Shown: positions 33,797 to 43,538 of the stretch, piece by piece | How the letters are laid out: the number at the start of each line of letters is the position of its first letter | How positions within the stretch are numbered: the first letter of the stretch is position 1 | Assembly: GCF_004378255.1 (NCBI RefSeq) | Contig: NZ_SNQG01000003.1 | Coordinates: 248,001-312,000, forward strand | From: Mucilaginibacter phyllosphaerae | Lineage (GTDB): Bacteria > Bacteroidota > Bacteroidia > Sphingobacteriales > Sphingobacteriaceae | DNA: 64,000 nt | Direction: 5' to 3' | Translations under genes and position numbers: made by a program | The notes under the pieces: model-generated | Databases searched by the model: none | Told to the model about the DNA's origin: nothing | The model's input: the letters and a program-made list of their open reading frames with translations, nothing else

Positions 33797-34780
33797 ATGA
33801 GAGAAATACAATTCAGGGAAGCGCTAAGAGAAGCCATGCAGGAAGAAATGCGCAAGGATGACAGCATATACTTAATGGGCGAAGAAGTTGCCGAGTATAA
33901 CGGTGCTTACAAAGTAAGCCAGGGTATGCTTGATGAGTTTAGCGCTAAACGGGTAATAGATACGCCTATATCTGAATTGGGCTTTGCCGGTATCGGCATT
34001 GGTTCGGCCATGAACGGCTTAAAACCGATCATCGAATTCATGACGTTCAACTTCTCGCTGGTAGCTATCGATCAGATCATCAACGGCGCAGCCAAGATCA
34101 TGTCTATGAGTGGCGGCCAGTTCTCTGTGCCAATTGTATTCCGCGGCCCAACCGGTAATGCGGGTATGTTAAGTTCGCAGCACAGCCAGTGTTTCGAAAA
34201 CTGGTATGCAAACTGCCCCGGCTTAAAGGTGATCGTCCCGTCAAACCCTTACGATGCTAAAGGCCTGCTAAAATCAGCCATACTTGATCCGGACCCGGTT
34301 ATCTTTATGGAATCTGAGTTGATGTATGGCGATAAAGGCGAGGTGCCCGAAGAAACTTATTATATAGAAATAGGTAAAGCAAAAGTAACCAAAGAAGGTA
34401 CTGACGTAACTTTAGTAGGTTTTGGTAAAATAATGAAAGTGGTTAACGCTGCCGCAGCCGAACTTGAAAAAGAAGGCATCAGCGCAGAGGTGATCGATTT
34501 GCGTACTGTACGCCCTATCGACTATGATACGGTTATTGCTTCGGTTAAAAAAACTAACCGTTTGGTAATTGTAGAAGAAAGCTGGCCTTTAGGCTCTATT
34601 GCTACCGAGGTTGCCTTTAAAGTACAAAAAGACGCCTTTGATTATTTAGATGCACCGGTATTGCGCATCACCGGCGGCGACGTTCCGTTGCCTTACGCAC
34701 CTACCCTGATCCAGGAGTACCTGCCAAACCCCGAGCGTGTGGTAAAAGCAGTAAAAGAAGTAATGTACGTTGCTAAATAA
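33797..34780 (+). CDS. pdhB: Pyruvate dehydrogenase E1 component, beta subunit
   Basis: 327 residues. Thiamine-diphosphate domain (MREIQFREALREAMQEEM...YLMGEEVAEYNGAYKVSQGM...RVIDTPISELGFAGIGIGSAM) followed by a transketolase C-terminal domain (IDLRTVRPIDYDTV, VIVEESWPLGS). With the alpha subunit it decarboxylates pyruvate for the acetyl-CoA-forming complex. Neither alpha nor E2 is adjacent; in Bacteroidetes they are often separate. ATG 33797 was chosen because an upstream in-frame start would fall in the promoter. Confidence 0.95.
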   Translation: MREIQFREALREAMQEEMRKDDSIYLMGEEVAEYNGAYKVSQGMLDEFSAKRVIDTPISELGFAGIGIGSAMNGLKPIIEFMTFNFSLVAIDQIINGAAKIMSMSGGQFSVPIVFRGPTGNAGMLSSQHSQCFENWYANCPGLKVIVPSNPYDAKGLLKSAILDPDPVIFMESELMYGDKGEVPEETYYIEIGKAKVTKEGTDVTLVGFGKIMKVVNAAAAELEKEGISAEVIDLRTVRPIDYDTVIASVKKTNRLVIVEESWPLGSIATEVAFKVQKDAFDYLDAPVLRITGGDVPLPYAPTLIQEYLPNPERVVKAVKEVMYVAK

Positions 34781-34802
34781 TCAGCAACTAACAAATATCT
34801 GA

Positions 34803-34836
34803 AAGCCTTCCGCGCATTAGCCGGGAGGCTTTTTTG
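34803..34836 (+). terminator. Terminator of pdhB
   Basis: AAGCCT-t-CCG / CGG-g-AGGCTT stem with a nine-base loop, then six T and G, 22 bases after the stop. Confidence 0.85.
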
Positions 34837-35007
34837 TTCCTGAACTTTATAAACTAAATTTGAGCATACACATATATAATTAACAGGATATATACCGAAG
34901 CAAGAAAACTCCACCTCATTTTTTAATACCTATTTATACCGGCATCAATCATTTTAGTATGCACACAATAGATGGTAATTTGCGTTGTGTTAACAAAAAT
35001 AATTTAC

Positions 35008-35799
35008 ATGAGCACCATCCTCCACGTTTTAAACGGCGACGCCACCCTTAACGGATTTGAACAAACCAGCCTTGACGGTGATATATTAGTTTGGCGCGAA
35101 GTATTATCTGAAGGCCCGGTATCTGTAAACATAGAAGGTGGCGAATTTTGGAAGAACCGTACATCCTGGATCATAAATACCTTTGATGAAACCTCCGAAG
35201 GCTATCAAACCAAAGTGATAGAGCCGCTGGCAAAGCTTAATGAGCCTTATGAAGAAATTAACCTTTGGTTTGAGTTTGATCTGCACTGCCAGGTAAACCT
35301 GTTGGGTATAATGATGCTGCTTTCGCAGCAAACAAATTTATCTGGGCCCGCCGTGTACCTGATATGCCCGGCAGAATATCCGGGTGTGGAAGATTTTAGG
35401 GGTATGGGCGAGCTGGACGGTGGGCAGCTGGAAGATCTGTACGATAACACCCGTGTACAACTAAGCGATTACGATTTTGAACTGGCTACCGAAGCCTGGA
35501 GCCTGTACATCAACGGCGATGCCAGCCGTTTACAGGGCTGGCTTAACAGCGTACAATTCTGGGCCAATATGCAATGCCTTAAGCCCGCTTTGCAGGCGCA
35601 TCTAAAACGCCTGCAGACTGATCAGCAAGGCCTTAATTATATTCAGCAAACTTTGCTTGATATTTATAACCGGGGTATTAAAACCAGGCCCGAAATTTAC
35701 CGGGCTTTTTGGCAGGCCAATAAAATATATGGCATGGGCGATAGCGAGCTGAACATTTACCTGAATGAGTTACAAGCCCGCAAACTAATAAATATATGA
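35008..35799 (+). CDS. DUF1835 domain-containing protein
   Basis: 263 residues. The N-terminal part STILHVLNGDATLNGFEQTSLDG followed by DILVWREVLSEGPV is diagnostic of DUF1835, a family of unknown function with a Rossmann-like start. The C-terminal half is helical. ATG 35008 begins this motif; an earlier in-frame ATG would add 12 residues without conservation. It ends 2 bases from the stop of the convergent glycosidase gene, leaving no room for a terminator. Confidence 0.88.
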   Translation: MSTILHVLNGDATLNGFEQTSLDGDILVWREVLSEGPVSVNIEGGEFWKNRTSWIINTFDETSEGYQTKVIEPLAKLNEPYEEINLWFEFDLHCQVNLLGIMMLLSQQTNLSGPAVYLICPAEYPGVEDFRGMGELDGGQLEDLYDNTRVQLSDYDFELATEAWSLYINGDASRLQGWLNSVQFWANMQCLKPALQAHLKRLQTDQQGLNYIQQTLLDIYNRGIKTRPEIYRAFWQANKIYGMGDSELNIYLNELQARKLINI

Positions 35800-35801
35800 T
35801 G

Positions 35802-37349
35802 TTACGGAACCGTTACCGCCATGGTAGGGGTGCGGTCGCTTTCGTTTTTTAATCTATCCAAGGCCGTAATTACATAAAAATAAGTTTTGCCGGGCTGCAC
35901 ATTGCTGTCAAAGTACAGGGGTGTGGTATCATACTGAATATGCAGGATGTTTTTAGGGTCGCCCAGGTCAAACTTTTCGCTTTCCTGGAAACGGTACACC
36001 ACATAGCCGTAAGTTGGTTCGCCATCTTTAGCCGGTAAAGGCGCCTGCCATTTTAGCATCACGCCTTTGTTTTCGGCACGGGCAACAAAGTTTTGCGGTG
36101 CATTGGGCGGGATAGAGTCCAGCCAGAGCATGGGGGGCGGCAGGGCCGGGTAACGGTAAAAATCTTTTTTTAAGGTATCGGCCAAATGGTTGGCATTGGC
36201 AATTAACGATTGCGACCTAAAGTAAACGCTGCCCTGCACGCGCGGGTTTGCCCTTATCAACCGTAGCTGGTTAGGAATTTCTGAAGGGTTTTTAAATGCC
36301 GGGCTGCGCTGTTCATAAAAACGGTAGGGTGCCTGGCCTATATATAAATGGCGGTTGTAAGTATTGTTGCTCCACCAATCCAGCAATATATCAAATGCCG
36401 CCGCGCGGTTGCCTATCTGCCAGTAAATTTGCGGGTTTATATAATCTATCCAGCCTTCCTGCATCCACTTGCGGGTATCGGCAAAGTTTTCGATATATGA
36501 CGAGCCTCCGTTGGTAGCAGAGCCATCAGGGTGCTGGCTTTTATTGGCCCAGATACCAAACGGGCTGATCCCGAATTTCATGTTGGGTTTATACTTGTGG
36601 ATGCTGTCGGCCATCATGTGTATCAGCTTATCCACATTGTCGCGCCGCCAGTCTTTTATATTATCAAAGCCTTCGCCATATTTGGCAAAAGTTTCGGCAT
36701 CGTTTATTACCTGCCCCCTAACCGGGTAAGGGTAAAAGTAATCATCCATGTGGATGCCATCCACATCATAGTTCTTAACTACATCCAGCACCACCTGTAC
36801 AATATACTCGCGCACCTCGGGCAGGCCGGGGTTAAATAGCTTTATGCCGTCGTATATAAAAAACCATTCGGGCTTGGTACGGGTAATATGCTCGGGCGCC
36901 AGGGTAAAAAATTTGTTATCAAAAGTAGCGCGGTATGGGTTAAACCAGGCATGCAGTTCCATATTGCGTTTATGCGCCTCGGTAACGGCAAACTCCAAAG
37001 GGTCGTATCCGGGTGCCTGGCCTTGCTTGCCTGTTAAATATTTCGACCACGGTTCGCGGCTTTTGGCGTAAAAAGCATCGGCAGCGGGCCTTACCTGAAA
37101 CATAATGGCGTTAATGCCATTTTGCTGATGAATGTTCAGTTCATCGGCCAGTTGTTTTTTTTGCGCCTCGGGGGTTGCACGCGCGTTGGTTGGCCAGTCC
37201 AGGTTTACCACGGTAGCTATCCAAACGCCCCTGAATTCGTATTTAGGCTGTGTGGTGCTAAGTTCTTCTGGGGTAACGGTTTGCGCAACTGAAAGGGATT
37301 GTATTACTGAAAATAAAATAAGCGTAAGCAGATATCTGTATAATTGCAT
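35802..37349 (-). CDS. Exported GH10-like family glycosidase with fibronectin-III domain
   Basis: 515 residues. Signal peptide (about 1-22), then a GHL10/DUF187 TIM barrel beginning EFRGVWIATVVNLDWPT with VRPAADAFYAKSREPWSKYLTG and DGIHMDDYFYPYP, the catalytic-acid region. A fibronectin-III-like domain (about 415-510, PPNAPQNFVARAENKGVMLKW...YVVYRF) closes the protein. Family members act on peptidoglycan or glycosaminoglycan-like glycans; the target here is unknown. Periplasmic or surface. Confidence 0.9.
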   Translation of the reverse strand: MQLYRYLLTLILFSVIQSLSVAQTVTPEELSTTQPKYEFRGVWIATVVNLDWPTNARATPEAQKKQLADELNIHQQNGINAIMFQVRPAADAFYAKSREPWSKYLTGKQGQAPGYDPLEFAVTEAHKRNMELHAWFNPYRATFDNKFFTLAPEHITRTKPEWFFIYDGIKLFNPGLPEVREYIVQVVLDVVKNYDVDGIHMDDYFYPYPVRGQVINDAETFAKYGEGFDNIKDWRRDNVDKLIHMMADSIHKYKPNMKFGISPFGIWANKSQHPDGSATNGGSSYIENFADTRKWMQEGWIDYINPQIYWQIGNRAAAFDILLDWWSNNTYNRHLYIGQAPYRFYEQRSPAFKNPSEIPNQLRLIRANPRVQGSVYFRSQSLIANANHLADTLKKDFYRYPALPPPMLWLDSIPPNAPQNFVARAENKGVMLKWQAPLPAKDGEPTYGYVVYRFQESEKFDLGDPKNILHIQYDTTPLYFDSNVQPGKTYFYVITALDRLKNESDRTPTMAVTVP

Positions 37350-37471
37350 TAAGCGGATGTGTTATTTTTTAAAGCCTCAAAGATATAAACTCATAACTAA
37401 GCAGTTTTAGTATTAGTATAATAATTGAGCCTGTTTTGTGTTTTAATGATATTGTATTTATTTTAGCCAGC

Positions 37472-37585
37472 ATGTAACAGGCACAAAACGGCAGGCTTTT
37501 TACTGCTGATGTTAGTTTTTTGCCTATATTTATATTAAAAATGTAAAAAAGACAGATAGTGCCGGCAGGTTACAGCCTGTTACAT
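37472..37585. repeat. Widely spaced perfect inverted repeat before the coiled-coil gene
   Basis: ATGTAACAGGC (37472-37482) and GCCTGTTACAT (37575-37585) are perfect reverse complements, 92 bases apart, in the 260-base gap upstream of the coiled-coil gene. A second pair, AGCCTG/CAGGCT, lies in the left half. Function unknown. Confidence 0.5.
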
Positions 37586-37609
37586 TATCATAACCTTTAA
37601 CTATTTACT

Positions 37610-38536
37610 ATGGAATACCAACCAGTAGAAAATCAGCCCAATCAAGCCCCCAAAAAAAACTCTAACGTAATTTATTTTTTGATAGCCGTTGTGGTTGCCT
37701 TATTGGGTACCGATGTTTACCTGTACACGCAAAAAAAGCAATCGGATGTGAAGGTTGTTTACCAGAACGATGAAAAAACCAGGCTGCAGACCGAGCTGGA
37801 CAGCCTGGAAGCGCAGATAGAGCAGGTTAACGCGGGGAGGTCAAAAATGTCGGCTATGATGCAGGCAAAGAATGATTCATTGCGCCTGAAGATCCGTGTA
37901 TTGCGCAGCGAACTGGCTAAAGGCAAACTTACCGTTGCCGAATTAAGCAAGGCACAGGAAGATATTAAGCAATTAAGGTACTTTGTAACCAAGTACACTG
38001 CCGATATAGAAGAACTGAAAAAACAAAACACCACCCTGATAACCGAGCGCGATACCTTAAAAACCAACCTGGCTACCGTTAGCCAAAAGGCTACCGACCT
38101 GGAGCAAAAGAACCAGGAGCTGGATACCAAAGTTAAGGTTGCATCGGCCATTAAAGTAGCTACTGCCGATGTTGTTGCCTACAAAGTAAAAAACAGCGGC
38201 AAAGAAAGCGACGTTACCAAAGCCAAACAGGCGCAAAAAATAAAAATAAACTTTACCGTTGCAACCAATGCCGTTGCAGAAAAAGGCCTGCATGACGTAT
38301 ATGTACGTATTATTGACCCCACCGGTAACCTGATCACCCAGACAGATTCGGGCACGTTTAACGCCGATAGCCAGGACCTGCAATACACCTATAAAACATC
38401 AATTGATTTTAGGGATGATGGCAGCGGTTACACTATCGACTGGATAAACCCTGCGCCATTCCAAAAAGGTACCTATACCGTGCTTTTATATGCAGATGGT
38501 TATACTATGGGTAAAACAAGCATAACGCTTAAATAA
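37610..38536 (+). CDS. Membrane-anchored coiled-coil protein of unknown function
   Basis: 308 residues. A Gln/Pro/Asn-rich tail (1-20), one membrane helix (about 21-40, VIYFLIAVVVALLGTDVYLY), and a long coiled coil (about 55-175) lead to a beta-rich C-terminal domain (about 195-308) with KAQKIKINFTVATNAVAEKG, DVYVRIIDPTGNLI and GTYTVLLYADGY. It resembles a periplasmic adaptor but I recognise no family. It stands alone with a terminator after it. Confidence 0.8.
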   Translation: MEYQPVENQPNQAPKKNSNVIYFLIAVVVALLGTDVYLYTQKKQSDVKVVYQNDEKTRLQTELDSLEAQIEQVNAGRSKMSAMMQAKNDSLRLKIRVLRSELAKGKLTVAELSKAQEDIKQLRYFVTKYTADIEELKKQNTTLITERDTLKTNLATVSQKATDLEQKNQELDTKVKVASAIKVATADVVAYKVKNSGKESDVTKAKQAQKIKINFTVATNAVAEKGLHDVYVRIIDPTGNLITQTDSGTFNADSQDLQYTYKTSIDFRDDGSGYTIDWINPAPFQKGTYTVLLYADGYTMGKTSITLK

Positions 38537-38554
38537 AAAATTACAGATACAGAG

Positions 38555-38588
38555 AGCGCCCCGTTTGCCAAGCAAGCGGCGCTTTTTT
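38555..38588 (+). terminator. Terminator of the coiled-coil gene
   Basis: AGCGCC...GGCGCT stem with an inner TTGC/GCAA and a T6 tail, 18 bases after the stop. Confidence 0.85.
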
Positions 38589-38733
38589 GTGAATATACAT
38601 GATGGAGGGATTTTTGATTGCTGTATTGCCAATAGCTCTATGGATGTAGATCAACCGGGCAAAGGCTACAGCTTGCCCAAACAGCCTGCGATACTTGCTT
38701 AACAGGCAGGGATAAAAAGCTAAACTTTTACCC

Positions 38734-41700
38734 TTATACCGGTTCCGCGCTTGCAGCAGGCAGGCTTAAATAAAAGGTGGTGCCTACATCAATAGCCGTT
38801 TCGAACCAAACCTTGCCGCTGGCATTTTCTATAGAGTTTTTAACAAAGGCAAGCCCCAGGCCCGTGCCCGAGCTTTTGGTGGTAAAGTTGGGCTCGAATA
38901 TCTTTTCGCGCATTCCTTCGGGGATACCACTGCCACTATCTTTTATGGTAAGCAGTATGTTTTTTGAGGTGATGAGATAATTGATGTCTATCTGGCAGTT
39001 GGCCCCGGCGGGGGTAGCCTCTATGGCATTTTTAAGCAGGTTGTTAAAGCAGCGCAACAGCTGGTCGCGGTCTGCGCCTACATAAAACGGGGCGTCGGGC
39101 GGGGTAAAGTTTATCGTAACGTTATCCATTTGTTTAAAAATGGTAACGGCCTGGTTAAGCATTTCAAAAATATTGATACGCTCTATCCGGGTATCGGGCA
39201 TTTTTGCAAATGCCGAAAATTCCGACGCTATAGACGACAGGCTTTCTATCTGCTCTACAAATGATTTACTGAAGCGTTCAAACTTCTGGTCAAACTTAGG
39301 GTCCTTATCCTTCCACGACTTGTCGAGCAGCTGCAGGCCCAGTTTTAAGGGCGTAAGCGGGTTTTTTATTTCATGGGCAACCTGTTTGGCCATTTCGCGC
39401 CAAGCTGTCTCACGTTCAGATTGTGCAAGCTTCAGCGCGCTGTTTTCCAGCGCGGCTATCATGTTATTATACTCTTTCACCAGCGCGCCAATCTCGTCGT
39501 CGCGGTCCCATTTAATGGGCTCGTTCTTTTTACCGTAAATGGTTTTACTTAAATTGTATTGTATAAAATTTAGGGGGGCAGTAATCTGTCGGGCTATAAT
39601 TACCGCAAATAAGCCAATGGCTATAAATATCAGCGCATAAACATTTATCATAATGTTCAGCAGCGAGCCAATGCGCTCGGTATAATCTGTGGCATTGGCA
39701 AAGTAGGGTAATTGTAAGTAAGCAACAGTTTCGTGCTTTACATTGCGTATGGGGGTGTACGCCGCTTTATACGTTAACAGCCCTATTTTTTCTTCGTTAA
39801 GCTCCTCTGATTTTTGCAGGCCGTTTAAGGCAATAAAGGCCCGGCCGTTCATTTGGCGGCACAGCAGGCCGTAATCATATATTTTGGGCTGCGTGGTTAG
39901 CAGTAACCGGCCATCCAGATCATAAAGGGAAAGATCGGCCGAGTAGGTGCTTGCCAGTTCATCAAACCGTATTTTGCTATCCTCGGTAATGTTATTGATA
40001 AAACCGTTTATCGTACCGGCTTCAAACGCAGATGCTATCTGCATGATTTTTGACCGGATGAGTTTATCCTGCTGTACCTGGTATTGTTTACTTATAGATA
40101 TAAAGGTAATAAAGCCCACCAATATCAGGGTGATTACTACCGCAAATATCATAGAGAACTGGATGCGGGTTTTATACAAGATCCTGTCCCAGGTGAATTT
40201 AAAGCTCCAGTTAATGCGGTTGTTACTGATGCTGAAGATCTTTAAACGGATCCACACCATACGGATAACCAGTATTATGGCGCTAAACGCCAGGAATACC
40301 ACAAAGAAAAACGTAAGCGCCGTAATGCTGGATAGCAGGACGTTGTTTTCCTGGCTTACCACGATCAGGTTACGCTTGCTGGGTTTATAAAGTAAATGGC
40401 TAAAGGTTGTAAATTTTTCTGTAAATCCCTGTTTAGAGCTTCTGGTGGTTTGCACCGTGTACTGTTTTAAATCGCCTTTTAAATCGCGGTTTTTAATGCT
40501 GTAAACGTAAGTTCCGCTTTGGCCTATCAGGGTGTCATCCGTGTAAAATGCAAAAGAGTAATCTTTAAATTCATCATTGTTGCCTTTTACGTCCTTATCT
40601 ATCAGCAGATCCGGAAACTTGCCGGGCGCAACAAGCGGTTTAGATTTAAGCTCGATAACGATGGTGCCCAGTTTTTTACCCTGATCAAATACCGGTAATA
40701 TGGCAAAGTAACTCTGAAACCCGAAAGATTCGTTTTGGCGGTAAAAGTAATCAGATACCTTATAGGAGCTATATACCACCATGTCTTTAAACACATCTAT
40801 CGCGTAGTTCTTGTCTACCGATATGGGCTGGTCTGCCGTATCGTACTCATGCACCTGGAAATCATATTTGGATAAGTACCGGTCAAAATAAAGTTTTTGC
40901 AAGCGGGTTTCCAGGTAATCGGCAGCATGGTCGGGGTTTTTATAATAGGCAACCAGCATTGGGTCAACAATGATCTGTTTTTCTATCTTTTTAAAAATAA
41001 CATCAGCCACCGCGTCATCAGGCACTTCAAGGCGCTGTATTAAAACCTTACGCAGTTCCTGCTCTTTAATAGATTCGAAATGGTTTAACTTGATGGATGC
41101 TATAATAGCACAGATCAGTACGATACCGATGAATGAAGTTGCCGTGAATTTTTTATCGATATAAAGGTGCGCATAACCCCTGATGCACAGCATCAGCATC
41201 CAAAGCAGGTAAAAGAAACTAAACCCCTGGTAATAAGTTATCACCGCGGTACTGATAATGATGCTTATCAACAGGATCAATGCTTGCCGGATAGCCGGGA
41301 TATCCAGTTTTAAACAAATGGTAAGTATTACTTCGTTCAATAAAAAAAACATCAGGAAACTGAAGCAGAGCATCAGCACCCCCAACAGGCTAAAACCCGA
41401 CAGGTTGAGCACATTGTTTACATCAAAACTGATGCGGGAATTGATGACCAGGCCATAAAATACCTGCAATAAATTGGTTGATGTAACGATAAGGATGGCA
41501 ATGCAGCAAATGAGCACCACGTAACCTGTTACCTTACCGGGTACGTTTTTGATGAACCTGTTGCGGTAAACAAAGGCAAATGCCACAAGCCAGCACATGG
41601 CCAGGATATTGATGCAAAGGTCGCCAAGCGAACGGTAGACAGGCGATGAGGCATACAGCTTGGGGCTAAACAATTCCATTTCCTGTGTAAAGCCGGGCCA

Positions 41701-42480
41701 GCCATAATGCAGGTTTATAAACCTGAATAGTACAATAAACCCGGCAAGCAACAGCAGCGCGCCATAGATATATCCTTTGCCTGCCAGGTAACGGGCAATG
41801 TTATTAACGAGTAAAAACAAGGTGAAAATAGCCAGCAGCCAAAAGCCCACCACAAAATAAAAAAAGCGGTGGTTAACGCCTTTTACCAGTTTTAAAGAGA
41901 AAAGGTATTTGTTATTAACATCATGTACGGTGTAAATATTTTTATCGGTAAAATCGGCAATGGTAACGTTGTGGTCTGCAGTAAGGTCTTTAGAAAAGGT
42001 GTTTACCAGATATTCGTTAGTGAACGGATAATTTGTTTTTACCGGGATGAAGAAAATAACGGAGGTAGCCCCATCGTTTTTACGGATGGCTTCGTAATAG
42101 CCGTTGGGTTGTTTAATAAACGATGTGCCTTGCTTTATTTTAGCTATGTTTTGCGGTATTATTTTGGCCCCGGTCCAAAAATCAAGCGCACCATTTTTAT
42201 AAACAAGCAGCCAGATAGCGTTTTTAATGGTAAAGTTTTGAATATAAGTTAAACCTTTGGCCGGGTTGTTCCGCAGGTTTTTTATCTCCTCAAAAGTTTG
42301 TTTTTTATTTAGGGCATCATAAACAATGTTTTCTTTATTGTGCAGATTGCTTTCTAACAGCCGTGCCGTTTGTACCAGGTTATTTTCGGGCGTGTAAGTT
42401 CGCTCAACAACAATTGCTGTAAACAACAAACTGGCAAACAAAAGGCCCAGTAATAAACGTATTTTTCCGGCTGTGGTCAA
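38734..42480 (-). CDS. Large multi-pass sensor histidine kinase (NtrY-like)
   Basis: 1248 residues. The N-terminus has a membrane helix (about 8-24), a periplasmic loop, and a block of about ten membrane helices (about 205-470). A large extracytoplasmic stretch, another helix (about 735-760), a second sensor region and a helix (about 940-960) precede a HAMP domain (ARQITAPLNFIQYNLSKTIYG). The kinase core follows: QVAHEIKNPLTPLKLGLQLL (His1036), NLLKNAIEATP, DSGSGIPEG and GTGLGLAFVKN. HEIKNPLTP is the NtrY/NtrB type of H-box. No regulator gene is adjacent. A strong hairpin separates it from fabD. Confidence 0.92.
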   Translation of the reverse strand: MTTAGKIRLLLGLLFASLLFTAIVVERTYTPENNLVQTARLLESNLHNKENIVYDALNKKQTFEEIKNLRNNPAKGLTYIQNFTIKNAIWLLVYKNGALDFWTGAKIIPQNIAKIKQGTSFIKQPNGYYEAIRKNDGATSVIFFIPVKTNYPFTNEYLVNTFSKDLTADHNVTIADFTDKNIYTVHDVNNKYLFSLKLVKGVNHRFFYFVVGFWLLAIFTLFLLVNNIARYLAGKGYIYGALLLLAGFIVLFRFINLHYGWPGFTQEMELFSPKLYASSPVYRSLGDLCINILAMCWLVAFAFVYRNRFIKNVPGKVTGYVVLICCIAILIVTSTNLLQVFYGLVINSRISFDVNNVLNLSGFSLLGVLMLCFSFLMFFLLNEVILTICLKLDIPAIRQALILLISIIISTAVITYYQGFSFFYLLWMLMLCIRGYAHLYIDKKFTATSFIGIVLICAIIASIKLNHFESIKEQELRKVLIQRLEVPDDAVADVIFKKIEKQIIVDPMLVAYYKNPDHAADYLETRLQKLYFDRYLSKYDFQVHEYDTADQPISVDKNYAIDVFKDMVVYSSYKVSDYFYRQNESFGFQSYFAILPVFDQGKKLGTIVIELKSKPLVAPGKFPDLLIDKDVKGNNDEFKDYSFAFYTDDTLIGQSGTYVYSIKNRDLKGDLKQYTVQTTRSSKQGFTEKFTTFSHLLYKPSKRNLIVVSQENNVLLSSITALTFFFVVFLAFSAIILVIRMVWIRLKIFSISNNRINWSFKFTWDRILYKTRIQFSMIFAVVITLILVGFITFISISKQYQVQQDKLIRSKIMQIASAFEAGTINGFINNITEDSKIRFDELASTYSADLSLYDLDGRLLLTTQPKIYDYGLLCRQMNGRAFIALNGLQKSEELNEEKIGLLTYKAAYTPIRNVKHETVAYLQLPYFANATDYTERIGSLLNIMINVYALIFIAIGLFAVIIARQITAPLNFIQYNLSKTIYGKKNEPIKWDRDDEIGALVKEYNNMIAALENSALKLAQSERETAWREMAKQVAHEIKNPLTPLKLGLQLLDKSWKDKDPKFDQKFERFSKSFVEQIESLSSIASEFSAFAKMPDTRIERINIFEMLNQAVTIFKQMDNVTINFTPPDAPFYVGADRDQLLRCFNNLLKNAIEATPAGANCQIDINYLITSKNILLTIKDSGSGIPEGMREKIFEPNFTTKSSGTGLGLAFVKNSIENASGKVWFETAIDVGTTFYLSLPAASAEPV

Positions 42481-42514
42481 TTGATAAATCTGCTCTAAAA
42501 ACGGTTATAAAAGT

Positions 42515-42543
42515 AAAGCCATCTGTTAGCTAACGGATGGCTT
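42515..42543 (-). terminator. Hairpin terminator after fabD
   Basis: AAAGCCATC-GTTA/TAAC-GATGGCTTT with one mismatch and a GC loop; on the minus strand the stem continues ACTTTTATAA. It lies between fabD and the start of the kinase gene. Confidence 0.65.
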
Positions 42544-42548
42544 TGTGA

Positions 42549-43433
42549 TTACTGTATAATGGCGCTTGCCGTTTCAACCTCGCGGCTTACCTTTTTTACA
42601 AGGCCCTGTAACACCTTGCCGGGCCCTACCTCGGTAAAGGATGTTGCGCCGTCCTGCAGCATATGTTCCACCGTTTGTGTCCATCTTACGGGGCCTGTTA
42701 GCTGCGCTATCAGGTTGTGCTTAATGTGTTCCACATCGGTATATGGCTTGGCATCAATATTTTGATAAACGGGGCAAACGGGTTGGTTAAATTCCGTATT
42801 TACAATAGCGGCTTCCAGTTCTACGCGGGCAGCCTCCATTAAAGGTGAATGGAATGCGCCGCCAACATTTAGTTTTAAAGCGCGTTTTGCACCGGCCTCG
42901 GTCATTTTTATACAGGCGGCATCAATACCTGCTACCGTGCCGGATATAACCAGCTGGCCCGGGCAGTTATAATTTGCAGGCACAACAACATCGGTTAATC
43001 GCTGGCAAATATCTTCAACTGTAAAATCATCCAGTGCTAAAATAGCAGCCATGGTGCCAGGCTGTATCTCGCAGGCCTTTTGCATGGCATTAGCACGTGC
43101 AGCCACCAGGCGCAGGCCGTCTTCAAAAGATAAGGCGCCACTTGCCACCAGGGCAGAAAATTCGCCCAGCGAGTGGCCGGCAACCATTTCGGGTTTAAAA
43201 TCATCACCCAAAACCTTAGCTAATATTACCGAGTGTAAAAAAATAGCCGGTTGGGTTACATTGGTTTGTTTCAGGTCCTCTTCGGTACCATCAAACATTA
43301 CATCTGTAATGCGAAAGCCCAAGATACCGTTAGCCTGCTCAAATAACTCACGGGCCTGCTCGCTTTGCTCGTAAAGGTCTTTACCCATACCCGAGAACTG
43401 GGCGCCCTGCCCAGGGAAAATGTATGCTTTCAT
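42549..43433 (-). CDS. fabD: Malonyl-CoA:ACP transacylase
   Basis: 294 residues. FPGQGAQ (6-12), the nucleophile elbow AGHSLGEF (Ser88) and GGAFHSPLM with the catalytic histidine. It loads malonyl groups onto acyl carrier protein for fatty acid synthesis. No other fab gene is beside it; it stands between folE and the kinase. Confidence 0.96.
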   Translation of the reverse strand: MKAYIFPGQGAQFSGMGKDLYEQSEQARELFEQANGILGFRITDVMFDGTEEDLKQTNVTQPAIFLHSVILAKVLGDDFKPEMVAGHSLGEFSALVASGALSFEDGLRLVAARANAMQKACEIQPGTMAAILALDDFTVEDICQRLTDVVVPANYNCPGQLVISGTVAGIDAACIKMTEAGAKRALKLNVGGAFHSPLMEAARVELEAAIVNTEFNQPVCPVYQNIDAKPYTDVEHIKHNLIAQLTGPVRWTQTVEHMLQDGATSFTEVGPGKVLQGLVKKVSREVETASAIIQ

Positions 43434-43448
43434 TATTTATGGTTTATA

Positions 43449-43538
43449 GGTTCATTTGTTCAATGGTTCATTTGTAACAGTTTAATTGATATTTAATTTT
43501 TATGCCAATAAACTAATGAACCAGTGAGCCAATGAACT
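43449..43538. repeat. Imperfect palindromic repeat between fabD and folE
   Basis: GGTTCATTTGTTCAATGG and the reverse complement of CCAGTGAGCCAATGAACT share most bases across about 24-base arms (43449-43472 and 43515-43538). The right end overlaps the folE stop codon. Confidence 0.6.

Noticed and set aside
37472..37585. A third copy of the ECF element, because GGTTACA occurs here.
   Set aside because: The GTCATAG partner is missing at the required 17-base spacing.
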